Origin: Catellatospora vulcania
GTDB lineage: Bacteria > Actinomycetota > Actinomycetes > Mycobacteriales > Micromonosporaceae
Direction of reading: 5' to 3'
Length of the DNA: 64,000 nt
Assembly (NCBI RefSeq): GCF_009720385.1
Contig: NZ_ML769302.1
Span: 310,001 to 374,000 of the forward strand
Shown: piece after piece, positions 25,731 through 34,614 of the stretch
How positions within the stretch are numbered: the first letter of the stretch is position 1
Layout of the letters: every line of letters begins with the position of its first letter
The notes under the pieces: generated by a model
Databases searched by the model: none
Told to the model about the DNA's origin: nothing
The model's input: the letters and a program-made list of their open reading frames with translations, nothing else
Program-made: the position numbers and the translations under genes

Positions 25731-25979
25731 ATGGGGCGCGGCCGAGCTAAGGCCAAGCAGACTAAGGTGGCCCGGGAGTTGAAGTACCACTCCCCGAACA
25801 CCGACCTCGCCGCCTTGCAGCGCGAGCTTGCCGGTAGCGAGCTCAGCAGCGGCAGCGGCAGTGCTGTTGTCGAGGATCAGCGCGACGACGACGAGCCGGA
25901 CCCGTACGACCCGTACGGGAACTACGCCGACGACGACGACGAAGACGACGACGGTAAGGACTGGACCCCCCGCCGCTGA
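25731..25979 (+). CDS. DUF3073 protein
   Basis: 82 residues. The start MGRGRAKAKQTKVARELKYHSPNTDL is the hallmark of the actinobacterial DUF3073 family. The C-terminal half is very acidic (DDDEPDPYDPYGNYADDDDEDDDG). Function is unknown. The basic head with an acidic tail would suit a nucleic-acid or ribosome-associated protein, but that is inference. Confidence 0.92.
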   Translation: MGRGRAKAKQTKVARELKYHSPNTDLAALQRELAGSELSSGSGSAVVEDQRDDDEPDPYDPYGNYADDDDEDDDGKDWTPRR

Positions 25980-25999
25980 CTTCCTGAACGACCGCCGCC

Positions 26000-26185
26000 T
26001 CAGCGCGGCCGGTTGTTCCAGTTGAAGAAGGTCGGGATGTTCTCGAAGTGGTTCCAGGCGCAGACGGCGGTGCTGTCTGCGCCTGGCACTTCCGAACGGG
26101 CCAGCCGCGCGAGCCGAGCCTCCTCCAGCAGCGGAGTCAACTCGCCGCGTGCGTCGCGGATCCGGTCAGCCAGCGCGTCGGACAT
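26000..26185 (-). CDS. Cyclophane RiPP precursor peptide (AmcA-like)
   Basis: 61 residues from ATG 26185, with GGATGGAG about 9 nt upstream and the start lying inside the end of the maturase gene. The leader (1-41) is charged and helical. The core, residues 43-61, is AWNHFENIPTFFNWNNRPR. It splits into aromatic triads W44-N-H46, F47-E-N49, then I-P-T, then F53-F-N55 and W56-N-N58. Aromatic-X-Asn triads are the known substrates of radical SAM enzymes that join the ring to the beta-carbon of the third residue (triceptides, three-residue cyclophanes). The pairing with the adjacent SPASM enzyme is the main support. The AmcA name is by resemblance. Confidence 0.8.
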   Translation of the reverse strand: MSDALADRIRDARGELTPLLEEARLARLARSEVPGADSTAVCAWNHFENIPTFFNWNNRPR

Positions 26186-27275
26186 GGTCGAGCACTCCAT
26201 CCAGTAGGTTGATCTTGCTGTTGCGGCAGTGCTCGGTCTGCGTGCCGTCGAACCGCCCGTGCTCGAAGTACCGGTTGGCGGCGTGCCCGCCGCCGCAGAA
26301 GCCGAAGTACGCGCAGGTGTCCCGGCAGGCCTCCACCCCGGCGAGGAACTCCGGCACCCAGCTGGTGTGCCGTGGCTCGGCCAGCAGCGACGACAGCGGT
26401 GCGTGCAGCACGTTGCCGCTGCTGAAGTCGCCGTGCACCGCGTCGTGGAAACCCGCCAGCTCCGGCGAGAGCAGCACCACAGCCCCGTCATGGCCGACGG
26501 TCGGGATGGGGTCCAGCTCACGCGGCAGCAGGTCGTCCGACGTGCCGTCGAGCACCGCGCCGAGGTAGCGCAGGCTCCACTCCAGCTCGCGGACGTGAAT
26601 CCGCGGGTCGGCCCGCCAGGCCCCGACCAGCTCCGCCCAGAAGGCCCGCACCGCATCCGGGTCATGGGCGTTGGCACGCTCGTTGACCCCCTCGCGCTCC
26701 TCGATGTTGACGCCGAGCGTGTCGCAGCCCAGCTCCAGGAAGTACTCGTAGAGCCGCGACGCCACGCCCGGCCGCGGGTCGCCCACCACGCACAGCGCCG
26801 CGAACGACTGGCCGTGCCGCCGCAGCGCCCCGATCCCCTTGACGATCCGGTCGTACGCGGGCCGCCCCGCGCGCGAGACCCGCTCCGCGTTGAGGTCCTC
26901 CGGCCCGTCCACGCTGACGCTCACCCGCACCCCGCGGGCGGCGAAGAACTCGCACCAGGCGTCGTCCAGCAGCGTCGCGTTGGTCTGCACGTGCTGCTCG
27001 ACCGCAGCGTCGAAGGGGGCCATCAGCGCCCCCAGATGGTCCCTGCCGGCCGCGAGCGGCTCACCCCCGTGCCAGACCACCGAGAAGCGGCCGAGGGCCG
27101 CCCAGGCGTTCGCATCGGCCGCCACCGCCCGCGCCACCTCGACCGGCATCCGCCGGTCCTGGGCGCGCAGGGGCAGGTAGCAGTAGACGCAGTCCAAGTT
27201 GCACAGGGTCGTGGGCTGCATCACCACGTATGCCGGCACCCGGGACACCCCGCGCATGCCGTTGACGGTGGCCAC
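26166..27275 (-). CDS. Radical SAM/SPASM peptide maturase (cyclophane-forming, AmcB-like)
   Basis: 369 residues from GTG 27275; ATG 27257 is an alternative. The radical SAM cluster is Cys25-x3-Cys29-x2-Cys32 (TTLCNLDCVYCYLPL), followed by VVWHGGEPL, HVQTNATLL and VRVSVSVDGPEDLN. A C-terminal SPASM domain carries CRDTCAYFGFCGGGHAANRYFEHG and EHC. This layout matches the FxsB/XyeB/AmcB group that installs cyclophane crosslinks in ribosomal peptides. Its last 20 bases overlap the precursor gene, so the two are translationally coupled. No protease or exporter is adjacent. Confidence 0.88.
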   Translation of the reverse strand: MATVNGMRGVSRVPAYVVMQPTTLCNLDCVYCYLPLRAQDRRMPVEVARAVAADANAWAALGRFSVVWHGGEPLAAGRDHLGALMAPFDAAVEQHVQTNATLLDDAWCEFFAARGVRVSVSVDGPEDLNAERVSRAGRPAYDRIVKGIGALRRHGQSFAALCVVGDPRPGVASRLYEYFLELGCDTLGVNIEEREGVNERANAHDPDAVRAFWAELVGAWRADPRIHVRELEWSLRYLGAVLDGTSDDLLPRELDPIPTVGHDGAVVLLSPELAGFHDAVHGDFSSGNVLHAPLSSLLAEPRHTSWVPEFLAGVEACRDTCAYFGFCGGGHAANRYFEHGRFDGTQTEHCRNSKINLLDGVLDHVRRAG

Positions 27276-27363
27276 CCCACCATTCCAGCAAACGCGCGGT
27301 CTCCTGTCTCCCCTCTCCCGCGCCGTGCGCCCCGACACGCCGCAGGAGAGTCCCCGCAGACGC

Positions 27364-27395
27364 AGACGCCCCCCGGGGAACTCCGGGGGGCGTCT
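27364..27395 (-). terminator. Terminator of the low-complexity membrane protein gene
   Basis: A perfect 13-bp GC-rich stem (27364-27376 with 27383-27395) with a 6-nt loop, 23 bp beyond the stop codon at 27418. Confidence 0.75.
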
Positions 27396-27417
27396 GTCCG
27401 TCACGAGTGCTTGCCGC

Positions 27418-29439
27418 TCAGTCGTCCAGCCAGTCGAGACGGCGGTTGTCCCGGTTGCTGCGGCGGTCGTCGTTGTAGCCGCCGCCCTGCTGGCCGTAGC
27501 CGCCCTCGGCGCCGTACGGGTCCTGCTGGCCGTAGCCGGCGGCCGGGGGCGTGCCGTACGGGTCCTGCTGCTGGCCGTAGCCGCCCTGCTGCCCGTAGCC
27601 CGGCTGCTGCTGGCCGTACGGGTCCTGCTGGCCGTAGCCGGGCTGCTGCTGCTGGCCGTACCCGCCGCCGGACTGCGGTGCGCCGTACGGGTCCTGCTGG
27701 CCGTAGGCGGGCTGCTGGCCGTAGGACTCCTGGCCGTAGGCCGGCTGCTGCTGGCCGTAGCCGCCGGGCTGCTGGCCGTAGGAGCTGCCGCCGGACGTCG
27801 GGCCCGCGTAGTGCGTGGGCTCGTCGTACTGGCCCTGGTAGCCCTGCTGCCCGTAGCCGGGCTGCTGCCCGTAGCCCTGCTGCTGCCCGTAGCCGGCCTG
27901 CTGGCCGTAGCCCTGGTCGTAGCTGGGCTGGCCCCCGCTGTAGCCGGAGGTCGGGGTGGTCGAGCCGTAGGCGTCCGCCGGGTTGCCGCCGTAGCCGGAG
28001 GTCGGCGCGGGGCTGCCGTAGCCGGAGGTCGGCGCCGGGCTGCCGTAGCCGCTGGTGGGCGCCGGGCTGCCGTAACCCGAGGTCGGGGCCGGGTTGCCGT
28101 AGCCGGACGTCGGGGCCGGGCTGCCGTAGCCGCTGGTCGGCGCGACCGGGGAGCCGCCGTAGCCGCCGCCGGCCGGAGCGTCGTAGCCGCCGTACTGCTG
28201 GGTCGGCTGCGCGGGCGAGCCGTAGCCGCCGTACTGCTGGGTCGGCTGGGCGGGGGCGCCGTAGGGCTGCTGCGGGCCGCGCTGGGCGGGCACGCCGCCG
28301 TACTCGCCGGGGCGGTGCATCACCGTCGCGTCGGCACCCGGGCGGGCCACCATGGTCGGGTCGGCGGGGCGGCCGTACGCACCACCGCCGCCGTAGGCGC
28401 CGGCTCCCGCGCCCGCACGAACGGGCTGCTGGGCCGCGGGGCGCACCGGACGGCCGCGGACCGGCTCGTCGTCGTCGTCATCGTCGTCATCATCGTCATC
28501 GTCATCGTCGTCATCGCCGCCGCGCTTCATCACGAGCAGGACGATCGCACCGATGCCCAGCGCGACCAGCAGGCCGCCCAGGATGATCATGACCCAGGTC
28601 ATCGTGCCCAGACCATCGTCCTCGTTGTTCGAGGCGGGATCGGTCTCCACGGCTTCGCCGCTCGTGTCGCCGGACTCCTCGACGAGCGGGCTCTCCTCGG
28701 CGGTCGGCGTGACCTCGGCGGTCGGCGAAGCGGTGGCGCTCACGTCGACCATCGAGACGCTCACGTCGGTCTTCGACTGCCCGGCGTTCAGGTTCAGCGT
28801 GATGTTCTTCAGCGTGTACGGGTCCTTCTGGACCGTGATCACGATGAGGCCGGGAGCGATCGGGTTGGACGCGGTGGGCGTGAAGTTGAAGGTGCCCGCC
28901 GAACCCGTCTGCTTGCTCGGGTGCTGCTTGTCGTCACCGTCGGAGAGCTGCACGATCGCGCCGCTGATCGGGTCACCGGTCTTCTGATCCCGGACCACAC
29001 CCGAGATCTTGCCGGTGGACTCGGCCTGCTGAACAGCCGCCTGCAGGTTGATCACCGCAGTGTCCTGCTGGCCGTCCACCGTGACGGTGACCGTCACCTT
29101 CTCGCCCTGCGTGGGGTCGCCGGAGACGGTGAGCTTGATCTCGAACGGCTTCGACGCGTCGGCCGCCACGGAGGCATCCGCCGCGACATTGCACTGCGTG
29201 CACTCGACCTTGGAGCTGTTGTCGCTCGCGTTGATCGCACCGAGGCCGGCTGTGGCGTTATTCGTCACCGTTCCCTTGATGGTGATCGTGTCGCCTTTTT
29301 TGGCCGACGAGGGGAACGAGTCGATGTCGACCTTCGCGGCCGCCGCTGATGCGGGTGCGGAAACGCCAACGAGTGTGCCGAGTGACACCATCGCTACCAC
29401 TCCGACGCGTGCCAACCAGGACCGTCGCTGGGTAGTCAC
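27418..29439 (-). CDS. Membrane protein with poly-Asp run and Q/G/Y-rich low-complexity tail
   Basis: 673 residues from GTG 29439, which has GGAAGG 8 nt upstream; GTG 29445 is possible. The order is: signal peptide (1-~32, ending APASA), an extracytoplasmic domain ([19 protein letters not shown]), a carboxypeptidase-regulatory-like fold ([26 protein letters not shown]), and a Thr/Glu-rich spacer. A single membrane helix at about 280-304 ends in LLVMKR, then come 16 consecutive Asp (309-324) and a ~350-residue disordered tail. The tail holds six PTSGYG repeats and many GYGQQ/PYGQQ units. The positive-inside rule puts the tail in the cytoplasm. Function is unknown. Confidence 0.85.
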   Translation of the reverse strand: MTTQRRSWLARVGVVAMVSLGTLVGVSAPASAAAAKVDIDSFPSSAKKGDTITIKGTVTNNATAGLGAINASDNSSKVECTQCNVAADASVAADASKPFEIKLTVSGDPTQGEKVTVTVTVDGQQDTAVINLQAAVQQAESTGKISGVVRDQKTGDPISGAIVQLSDGDDKQHPSKQTGSAGTFNFTPTASNPIAPGLIVITVQKDPYTLKNITLNLNAGQSKTDVSVSMVDVSATASPTAEVTPTAEESPLVEESGDTSGEAVETDPASNNEDDGLGTMTWVMIILGGLLVALGIGAIVLLVMKRGGDDDDDDDDDDDDDDDDEPVRGRPVRPAAQQPVRAGAGAGAYGGGGAYGRPADPTMVARPGADATVMHRPGEYGGVPAQRGPQQPYGAPAQPTQQYGGYGSPAQPTQQYGGYDAPAGGGYGGSPVAPTSGYGSPAPTSGYGNPAPTSGYGSPAPTSGYGSPAPTSGYGSPAPTSGYGGNPADAYGSTTPTSGYSGGQPSYDQGYGQQAGYGQQQGYGQQPGYGQQGYQGQYDEPTHYAGPTSGGSSYGQQPGGYGQQQPAYGQESYGQQPAYGQQDPYGAPQSGGGYGQQQQPGYGQQDPYGQQQPGYGQQGGYGQQQDPYGTPPAAGYGQQDPYGAEGGYGQQGGGYNDDRRSNRDNRRLDWLDD

Positions 29440-29594
29440 GGCCACCGCCTTCCAAGCTCCTCGATATCCCACAGCGATCGGGGTGTGGGGGGCGCTGCGG
29501 GAATACACCGACCGCAACTATGCCTTGCGAAGCAAGGGTTGCGCGACCCAGGGCCGTCACAAACTGAGCGGAAGTCATCTTGTATCGTCCGCTT

Positions 29595-29951
29595 ATGCCC
29601 CCCTCGCCGGATATCTCCCCAGCCGTGCGCGCCGCTCTGGACTGCCTGGCCACCGGCCAGGCTCCGGAACGTTTGACGCTCCGCGATGCGGTTAGGGCAT
29701 TGTTGGCACATCTAGCGGCCACGGCCCCTGGCCGTTCGGTGGAGGTACGCATTCCTCCATACGGCGCGATTCAGTGCGTCGAGGGTCCGCGGCATACGAG
29801 AGGCACGCCACCGAACCTCGTCGAGACCGATCCGGTCACCTTCCTTCAGCTCGCCGCCGGTCGGGTGGATTGGTCGGTCGCGGTGGCGGATGGGCGGATT
29901 CGTGCAAGCGGGATTCGTTCCGATATCAGCACTCTTTTCCCGATTGTCTAG
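29595..29951 (+). CDS. Sterol-carrier-family (SCP2-like) small protein
   Basis: 118 residues. ATG 29595 follows TATCGT (29583-29588) by 6 nt, a leaderless start. It has the pattern of the small actinobacterial sterol carrier family proteins (VRALLAHLAATAPGRSVEVRIPPYGAIQCVEG, RGTPPNLVETDPVTFLQLAAGRVDWSVAVADGRIRASG) that usually lie beside purF. It probably binds a hydrophobic ligand; its role is unknown. Confidence 0.85.
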   Translation: MPPSPDISPAVRAALDCLATGQAPERLTLRDAVRALLAHLAATAPGRSVEVRIPPYGAIQCVEGPRHTRGTPPNLVETDPVTFLQLAAGRVDWSVAVADGRIRASGIRSDISTLFPIV

Positions 29952-30042
29952 GCCGCCCGCACGGGTGGTCCGCATTCAGTCACGTAGCACACAGCCCGGC
30001 CACCGGGGTGCCCGCCCTGCCGGGTCACGTACACTGAGCTGC

Positions 30043-30058
30043 GGCGGCGATCGCCGCC
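30043..30058. promoter_or_regulatory. 16-bp perfect palindrome in the purF leader
   Basis: GGCGGCGATCGCCGCC lies between a TACACT -10-like box (30030-30035) and the purF start, in the 192-bp gap. It could be an operator or a leader hairpin; no purine riboswitch core was recognised. Confidence 0.35.
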
Positions 30059-30143
30059 GGACGCCGACACACACCACCGATGCCGGCTTACTGAGCAGGG
30101 CATCTAGGCAGCTACTGAAGCGACAAGCGCAAGGAGCAACAGG

Positions 30144-31664
30144 GTGCCCCGAGGCGACGGCCGGTTGAGCCACGAACTCGACCCCCACCGGCCAGGCCCG
30201 CAAGACGCATGCGGCGTCTTCGGTGTCTGGGCCCCTGGTGAAGAGGTTGCCAAACTCACCTACTTCGGCCTGTACGCGCTGCAGCACCGCGGCCAGGAGG
30301 CCGCCGGCATCGCGGTGAGCGACGGTTCCGGTGTCGTGGTCTACAAGGACGTCGGCCTGGTCGCCCAGGTCTTCGACGAGCCGACGCTGGCCAGCCTGCG
30401 CGGGCATCTCGCCATCGGGCACGCCCGCTACTCCACCACCGGCGACTCGACCTGGGAGAACTCCCAGCCCACCCTGCAGTCGACCACCGGTGGCACCACG
30501 ATCGCGCTGGCCCACAACGGCAACCTGGTGAACACCGCCGACCTGGCCCGCCGCGCCAAGGAGCTCGGCATGGACAGCCGCGGCTCCACCAACGACACCA
30601 GCCTGGTGACGATGCTGCTGGCCGGCCACCCGGACCTGTCCGTCGAGGGCGCCGCGATGAAGGTGCTGCCGACCGTCGAGGGCGCGTTCAGCTTCGTCTT
30701 CATGGACGAGAACACCCTCTACGCGGCCCGCGACCACCATGGCGTACGCCCCCTGGTGCTGGGCCGGCTGGAGCGCGGCTGGGTCGTCGCGAGCGAGCAG
30801 GCGGCGCTGGACATCGTCGGGGCTTCCGTGGTCCGCGAGGTCGAGCCCGGCGAGCTGATCGCCATCGACGAGCACGGCCTGCGCTCGTCGCGCTTCGCCG
30901 CGCCGGACCCCAAGGGCTGCCTGTTCGAGTACGTCTACCTGGCCCGCCCCGACGCGACCATCAACGGCCGCAACATGTACTCGACCCGGGTGGCGATCGG
31001 CCGCAAGCTGGCCGCCGAGCACCCGGTCGAGGCCGACCTGGTCATCCCCGTGCCCGAGTCGGGCACCCCGGGCGCGATCGGCTACGCCGAGGCCTCCGGC
31101 ATCCCCTACGGCCAGGGCCTGATGAAGAACGCCTACGTCGGGCGCACCTTCATCCAGCCGTCGCAGACCATCCGCGCGCTCGGCGTACGCCTCAAGCTCA
31201 ACCCGCTGCGCGACAACGTGCGGGGCAAGCGCCTCGTCGTGGTCGACGACTCCATCGTGCGCGGCACCACCCAGCGCGCCATCGTGCGCATGCTGCGCGA
31301 GGCGGGCGCGCTGGAGGTGCACGTGCGCATCTCCTCTCCGCCGGTGAAGTGGCCGTGTTTCTACGGCATCGACTTCGCGACCGGCGCCGAACTGCTGGCG
31401 AACGGCATGGACATGGAGGGCATCCGCCGCTCCATCGGCGCCGACTCGCTCGGCTACGTGTCGCTCGAGGGGCTCATCGCCGCCACCGAGCAGCCGAAGA
31501 ACCGCCTGTGCCGGGCCTGCTTCGACGGCGAGTACCCGATCAAGCTGCCCGCAGACAACCTGATCGGCAAACACGTGCTCGAAGGGGTCGGCCGCCGGGT
31601 CGGCTCGGATGAGCGCAGCGGCGACCAGTCGTCAGCTCCGGCCACGGAACTGAGCAGGTCTTAG
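30144..31664 (+). CDS. purF: Amidophosphoribosyltransferase
   Basis: 506 residues from GTG 30144 with AAGGAG 7 nt upstream. PurF makes phosphoribosylamine from PRPP and glutamine, the first step of purine synthesis. The nucleophile is Cys23 in DACGVFG, exposed after propeptide removal. Glutaminase motifs GHARYSTTG and HNGNLVN, the PRPP loop VVVDDSIVRGTT and cluster-type cysteines (PKGCLFEYVYLARPDA, CFYGIDF, CRACFDGEYP) are present. purM follows 65 bp later. Confidence 0.98.
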   Translation: MPRGDGRLSHELDPHRPGPQDACGVFGVWAPGEEVAKLTYFGLYALQHRGQEAAGIAVSDGSGVVVYKDVGLVAQVFDEPTLASLRGHLAIGHARYSTTGDSTWENSQPTLQSTTGGTTIALAHNGNLVNTADLARRAKELGMDSRGSTNDTSLVTMLLAGHPDLSVEGAAMKVLPTVEGAFSFVFMDENTLYAARDHHGVRPLVLGRLERGWVVASEQAALDIVGASVVREVEPGELIAIDEHGLRSSRFAAPDPKGCLFEYVYLARPDATINGRNMYSTRVAIGRKLAAEHPVEADLVIPVPESGTPGAIGYAEASGIPYGQGLMKNAYVGRTFIQPSQTIRALGVRLKLNPLRDNVRGKRLVVVDDSIVRGTTQRAIVRMLREAGALEVHVRISSPPVKWPCFYGIDFATGAELLANGMDMEGIRRSIGADSLGYVSLEGLIAATEQPKNRLCRACFDGEYPIKLPADNLIGKHVLEGVGRRVGSDERSGDQSSAPATELSRS

Positions 31665-31729
31665 TACCACTCGTCACGGCACCGCCGACCCTTCCCAGAG
31701 CGGCGCCGCGCACAAAGAGGAGAAATACC

Positions 31730-32872
31730 GTGACCCACGTGACCGAGCGCCCCGTGTCCGGGCAACCGGAGAACGGAGACCGTCAGCTGTGGACGGCGGA
31801 GGGCAGCACCAACCGCCGCCGCACCGTCACCTACGCCGACGCGGGCGTGTCGATCCACGCCGGTGACAGGGCCGTGGAGATGCTGAAGGACAAGGTCGCG
31901 CGGACGCACCGGCCCGAGGTGCTGGGCGGGCTCGGTGGCTTCTCCGGCCTGTTCAAGCTCGACACCTCGAAGTACAAGAGCCCGGTGCTGGCCTCCTCCA
32001 CCGACGGCGTGGGCACCAAGCTCGCCATCGCGCAGCAGATGAACATCCACGACACGGTCGGCATCGACCTGGTCGCGATGGTCGTCGACGACCTGGTCGC
32101 GTGCGGCGCGGAGCCGCTGTTCCTGCTCGACTACATCGCCTGCGGCGAGGTCGTGCCGGACCGGATCGCCGAGATCGGCGCGGGTATCGCCGACGGCTGC
32201 CGGTACGCCGGCTGCGCGCTGCTGGGTGGCGAGACCGCCGAGCACCCCGGCCTGATGCGCCCGGACGAGTACGACCTGTCGGCCAACGGTGTCGGCGTCG
32301 TCGAGGAGGACCTGATCCTCGGCGCGGAGCGGGTGCAGCCCGGTGACGTGGTCATCGCCATGCGCTCCTCCGGCCTGCACTCCAACGGCTACTCGCTGGT
32401 CCGCCACGTGCTGCTCGGCCAGGCCCGCCTGAAGCTCGACTCGGTCATCGAGGACCTGGGCGACCAGCGCACCCTCGGCGAGGAGCTGCTGACCCCCACC
32501 AAGATCTACGCCAAGGACTGCCTCAGCCTGATCGCCGAGTGCGACGTGCACGCGCTCTGCCACGTCACCGGCGGCGGCATCCCCGGCAACCTGGTCCGCG
32601 TCCTCCCCAAGCACCTGGACGCGACGGTCAACCGCTCCACCTGGGCCCCCCAGCCCATCTTCGACCTGATCCAGCGCAAGGGCCGCATCGACCAGCACGA
32701 CCTCGAATCGACCTTCAACATGGGCGTGGGCATGTTCGCCGTCGTCTCCGCCGCCGACGCCGACCGCGCCATGGCGCTGCTGACCGGCCGCGGCGTCGAA
32801 TGCTGGCACGTCGGCGACATCATCGAAGGCACCGGCCAGGTCCACATGCTCGGCTCCCACACCCGCGGCTAA
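31730..32872 (+). CDS. purM: Phosphoribosylformylglycinamidine cyclo-ligase
   Basis: 380 residues from GTG 31730 with an AAAGAGGAGA ribosome site. PurM closes the imidazole ring to give AIR. Signatures are TYADAGVSIHAGD, SSTDGVGTKLAIA, GIDLVAMVVDDLV, LGGETAEHPG, ANGVGVV and HVTGGGIPGN. The first ~30 residues extend beyond the usual start. Co-transcribed with purF. Confidence 0.98.
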   Translation: MTHVTERPVSGQPENGDRQLWTAEGSTNRRRTVTYADAGVSIHAGDRAVEMLKDKVARTHRPEVLGGLGGFSGLFKLDTSKYKSPVLASSTDGVGTKLAIAQQMNIHDTVGIDLVAMVVDDLVACGAEPLFLLDYIACGEVVPDRIAEIGAGIADGCRYAGCALLGGETAEHPGLMRPDEYDLSANGVGVVEEDLILGAERVQPGDVVIAMRSSGLHSNGYSLVRHVLLGQARLKLDSVIEDLGDQRTLGEELLTPTKIYAKDCLSLIAECDVHALCHVTGGGIPGNLVRVLPKHLDATVNRSTWAPQPIFDLIQRKGRIDQHDLESTFNMGVGMFAVVSAADADRAMALLTGRGVECWHVGDIIEGTGQVHMLGSHTRG

Positions 32873-32895
32873 CCGCCCTCTTCACCCGGCCACAC

Positions 32896-32986
32896 CAAGA
32901 TCGCGACGATCTTGCACGGACTGTGGGGATGACACGCCCCAATAGGGCATATCCCTAACAGTTCACGCAAGATCGTCGCGATCTTG
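32896..32986. repeat. 20-bp perfect inverted repeat flanking 51 nt
   Basis: The arms 32896-32915 and 32967-32986 are exact reverse complements, and each arm is itself a partial palindrome. The centre has a smaller AGGGCATATCCCT-like pairing. It lies between purM and the convergent transketolase gene, so it may terminate both, or be a small mobile palindromic unit. Confidence 0.7.
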
Positions 32987-33004
32987 CTTTGTCCACGGAC
33001 CTGC

Positions 33005-33038
33005 GGGGTGGGGTGGGGTGGGGTGGGGTGGGGTGGGG
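33005..33038 (+). repeat. GGGGT tandem repeat, six copies plus a seventh GGGG
   Basis: Six consecutive GGGGT units and a final GGGG end 5 nt before the transketolase stop. A short tandem repeat able to form a G-quadruplex and prone to slippage. Confidence 0.9.
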
Positions 33039-33043
33039 AGTGG

Positions 33044-33919
33044 TCAGGGGAGCCAGGTGGTCAGGGAGGCGCGGAGGCCGGCGGGGTCCAGGCCGTGGCG
33101 GCGGGCGTGGTCCGCCGGGGTGCCGTAGGCGTGCAGGTCCTGGTGGGTGACGCCGAGGCTGAGAAGGCGGTGGGGGCGGTCGGCGAGGGCCTGGGAGATC
33201 ACGTGGACTGAGGTGCCGGCGAGGTAGGGCTCGACCAGGGCCACGTTGCCGGAGGCGGCGAGTTCGCGCAGGCCGGTGGTGTCGAAGGGGCGGGGCGTGT
33301 GGGTGTACGCCACCGTCACGTCCAGGCCGCGGGTCGCCTCAAGGACCGGGGCGAGCATCGGGCCGACCGCCACGACCAGGGCCTTCGTGCCGTGGCGCAC
33401 GGGACGCAGCAGCGCCGCGTCGGCGTACGCGATGTCGTTGGTCTGGGTCGACAACCGCAGGTAGACCGGATCGTCGTGGGCGGCGGCCGCGGTGAGCAGC
33501 GGCGCGACCTCGCCGGGGTGGCCGGGCACGTGGATGGTCCAGCCGGGCAGGGTGTCGATGAGCTGCACGTCCATCGGGGACATGTGGGTGTAGCCCGCGG
33601 ACGAGCCGTCGTAGGACGCGCCCACGCTGACCAGGATCGCGCCGACGCCCTGGTGGCCCAGGTCCAGCTTGATCTGCTCGTAGGCCCGGTCGACCAGGAA
33701 CGTGGCGTAGCTGTGCGCGATGGGCCGCAGCCCGGTCAGCGCCAGCCCGCCCGCCACTCCGATCATGAGCTGCTCGCGGATGCCGACGTTGAGCACCCGG
33801 TCGGGATGTTTGAACGCCGCCTGCTCGAAGGCCGCGGCGGAGATGTCGGCCAGCACCAGTGCGGTACGCGGATCCTCGTCGATCAGCGCGGTCGCGGTGT
33901 CGATGAACGCCTGCCTCAT
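33044..33919 (-). CDS. Transketolase C-terminal subunit (split)
   Basis: 291 residues from ATG 33919 with GGGAGC upstream. It holds the pyrimidine-binding and C-terminal domains: FEQAAFKHPDRVLNVGIREQLMIGVAGGLALTG (with the cofactor-activating Glu), HSYATFLVDRAYEQIKLDLGHQ, SVGASYDGSSAGYTHMSPMDV. It begins 2 bp after the N-terminal subunit gene ends. With that partner it should transfer C2 ketol units between sugar phosphates. Confidence 0.9.
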   Translation of the reverse strand: MRQAFIDTATALIDEDPRTALVLADISAAAFEQAAFKHPDRVLNVGIREQLMIGVAGGLALTGLRPIAHSYATFLVDRAYEQIKLDLGHQGVGAILVSVGASYDGSSAGYTHMSPMDVQLIDTLPGWTIHVPGHPGEVAPLLTAAAAHDDPVYLRLSTQTNDIAYADAALLRPVRHGTKALVVAVGPMLAPVLEATRGLDVTVAYTHTPRPFDTTGLRELAASGNVALVEPYLAGTSVHVISQALADRPHRLLSLGVTHQDLHAYGTPADHARRHGLDPAGLRASLTTWLP

Positions 33920-33921
33920 GA

Positions 33922-34599
33922 TCAGCTCCCTTTCGTCTCGACGACCGCCACGACCACGTGCGGTGCGCCCTCGGCCGCCTGCCGCAGCCCGGCCTCGACG
34001 GCGTCGTGGTCGCGCCCGTCGACGGTCACCGCGGTCCACCCGTGCACCGCGAACCGGGAGGCGATCCCGCCCGGCCAGCCGTGCGACGCGCTCCGGTTGT
34101 CGATCACCACGGCGGTGACCGAGTCCAGGCCGGTGGCGCCCGCGTACGCGATCGCCTCGTGGTTGCTGCCCTCGTCCAGCTCCGCGTCGCCGAGCAGCAC
34201 GTACACCCGCGGCTCCAGCCTCCCTTGGGCCCGCAGCCCGAGCGCGGTGCCCACGCCCAGGCCCAGCCCGTGCCCGAGCGAACCCGAGCTGATCTCCACG
34301 CCGGGCACCCGCAGCCGGTCCGGGTGGTGCCCGAGCGGGCTTTCCGCGCCGGCGAGATCGTCGAGCCATTCGTGCGGCAGGAAACCCTTCGCCGCCAGCA
34401 CCGCGTAGTAGGCGGCCGGCCCGTGCCCTTTGGAGAGCAGGAACCGGTCCCGGTCGGGGTCGTCGAGCCGGCGCGGGTCCACGCGCAGCACCCGGTCGTA
34501 GAGCACCCAGAGCACGTCGAGGGTCGAGAACGCGCTCGGTGCGTGCTTCTCGTCCCCCGTCAGCCGCGTGATCAGCGGCTCAACCTCCAGCACTGTCAT
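33922..34599 (-). CDS. Transketolase N-terminal subunit (split)
   Basis: 225 residues from ATG 34599; ATG 34626 is an alternative. It is the thiamine diphosphate-binding half: DRDRFLLSKGHGPAAYYAVLAAKGF, VEISSGSLGHGLGLGVGTALGL, YVLLGDAELDEGSNHEA and VVIDNR (the GDxx-N metal motif). The promoter region is shared with the divergent soxR-like gene, so the sugar-transfer enzyme may respond to redox stress. Confidence 0.9.
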   Translation of the reverse strand: MTVLEVEPLITRLTGDEKHAPSAFSTLDVLWVLYDRVLRVDPRRLDDPDRDRFLLSKGHGPAAYYAVLAAKGFLPHEWLDDLAGAESPLGHHPDRLRVPGVEISSGSLGHGLGLGVGTALGLRAQGRLEPRVYVLLGDAELDEGSNHEAIAYAGATGLDSVTAVVIDNRSASHGWPGGIASRFAVHGWTAVTVDGRDHDAVEAGLRQAAEGAPHVVVAVVETKGS

Positions 34600-34614
34600 A
34601 TGAGTAGCCTGCAA

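Noticed and set aside
25529..25750. 73-codon frame upstream of the DUF3073 gene
   Set aside because: No ribosome site, poor codon bias and overlap with a likely promoter and dyads.
26000..26677. 225-codon minus-strand frame containing the RiPP precursor
   Set aside because: Only the last 61 codons from ATG 26185 are plausible; the upstream part is an out-of-frame reading of the maturase gene.
26229..29349. Plus-strand open frames opposite the radical SAM and low-complexity genes
   Set aside because: Products are Arg/Ala/Gly/Val repeats produced by reading the complement of real motifs; the minus-strand proteins have clear domains.
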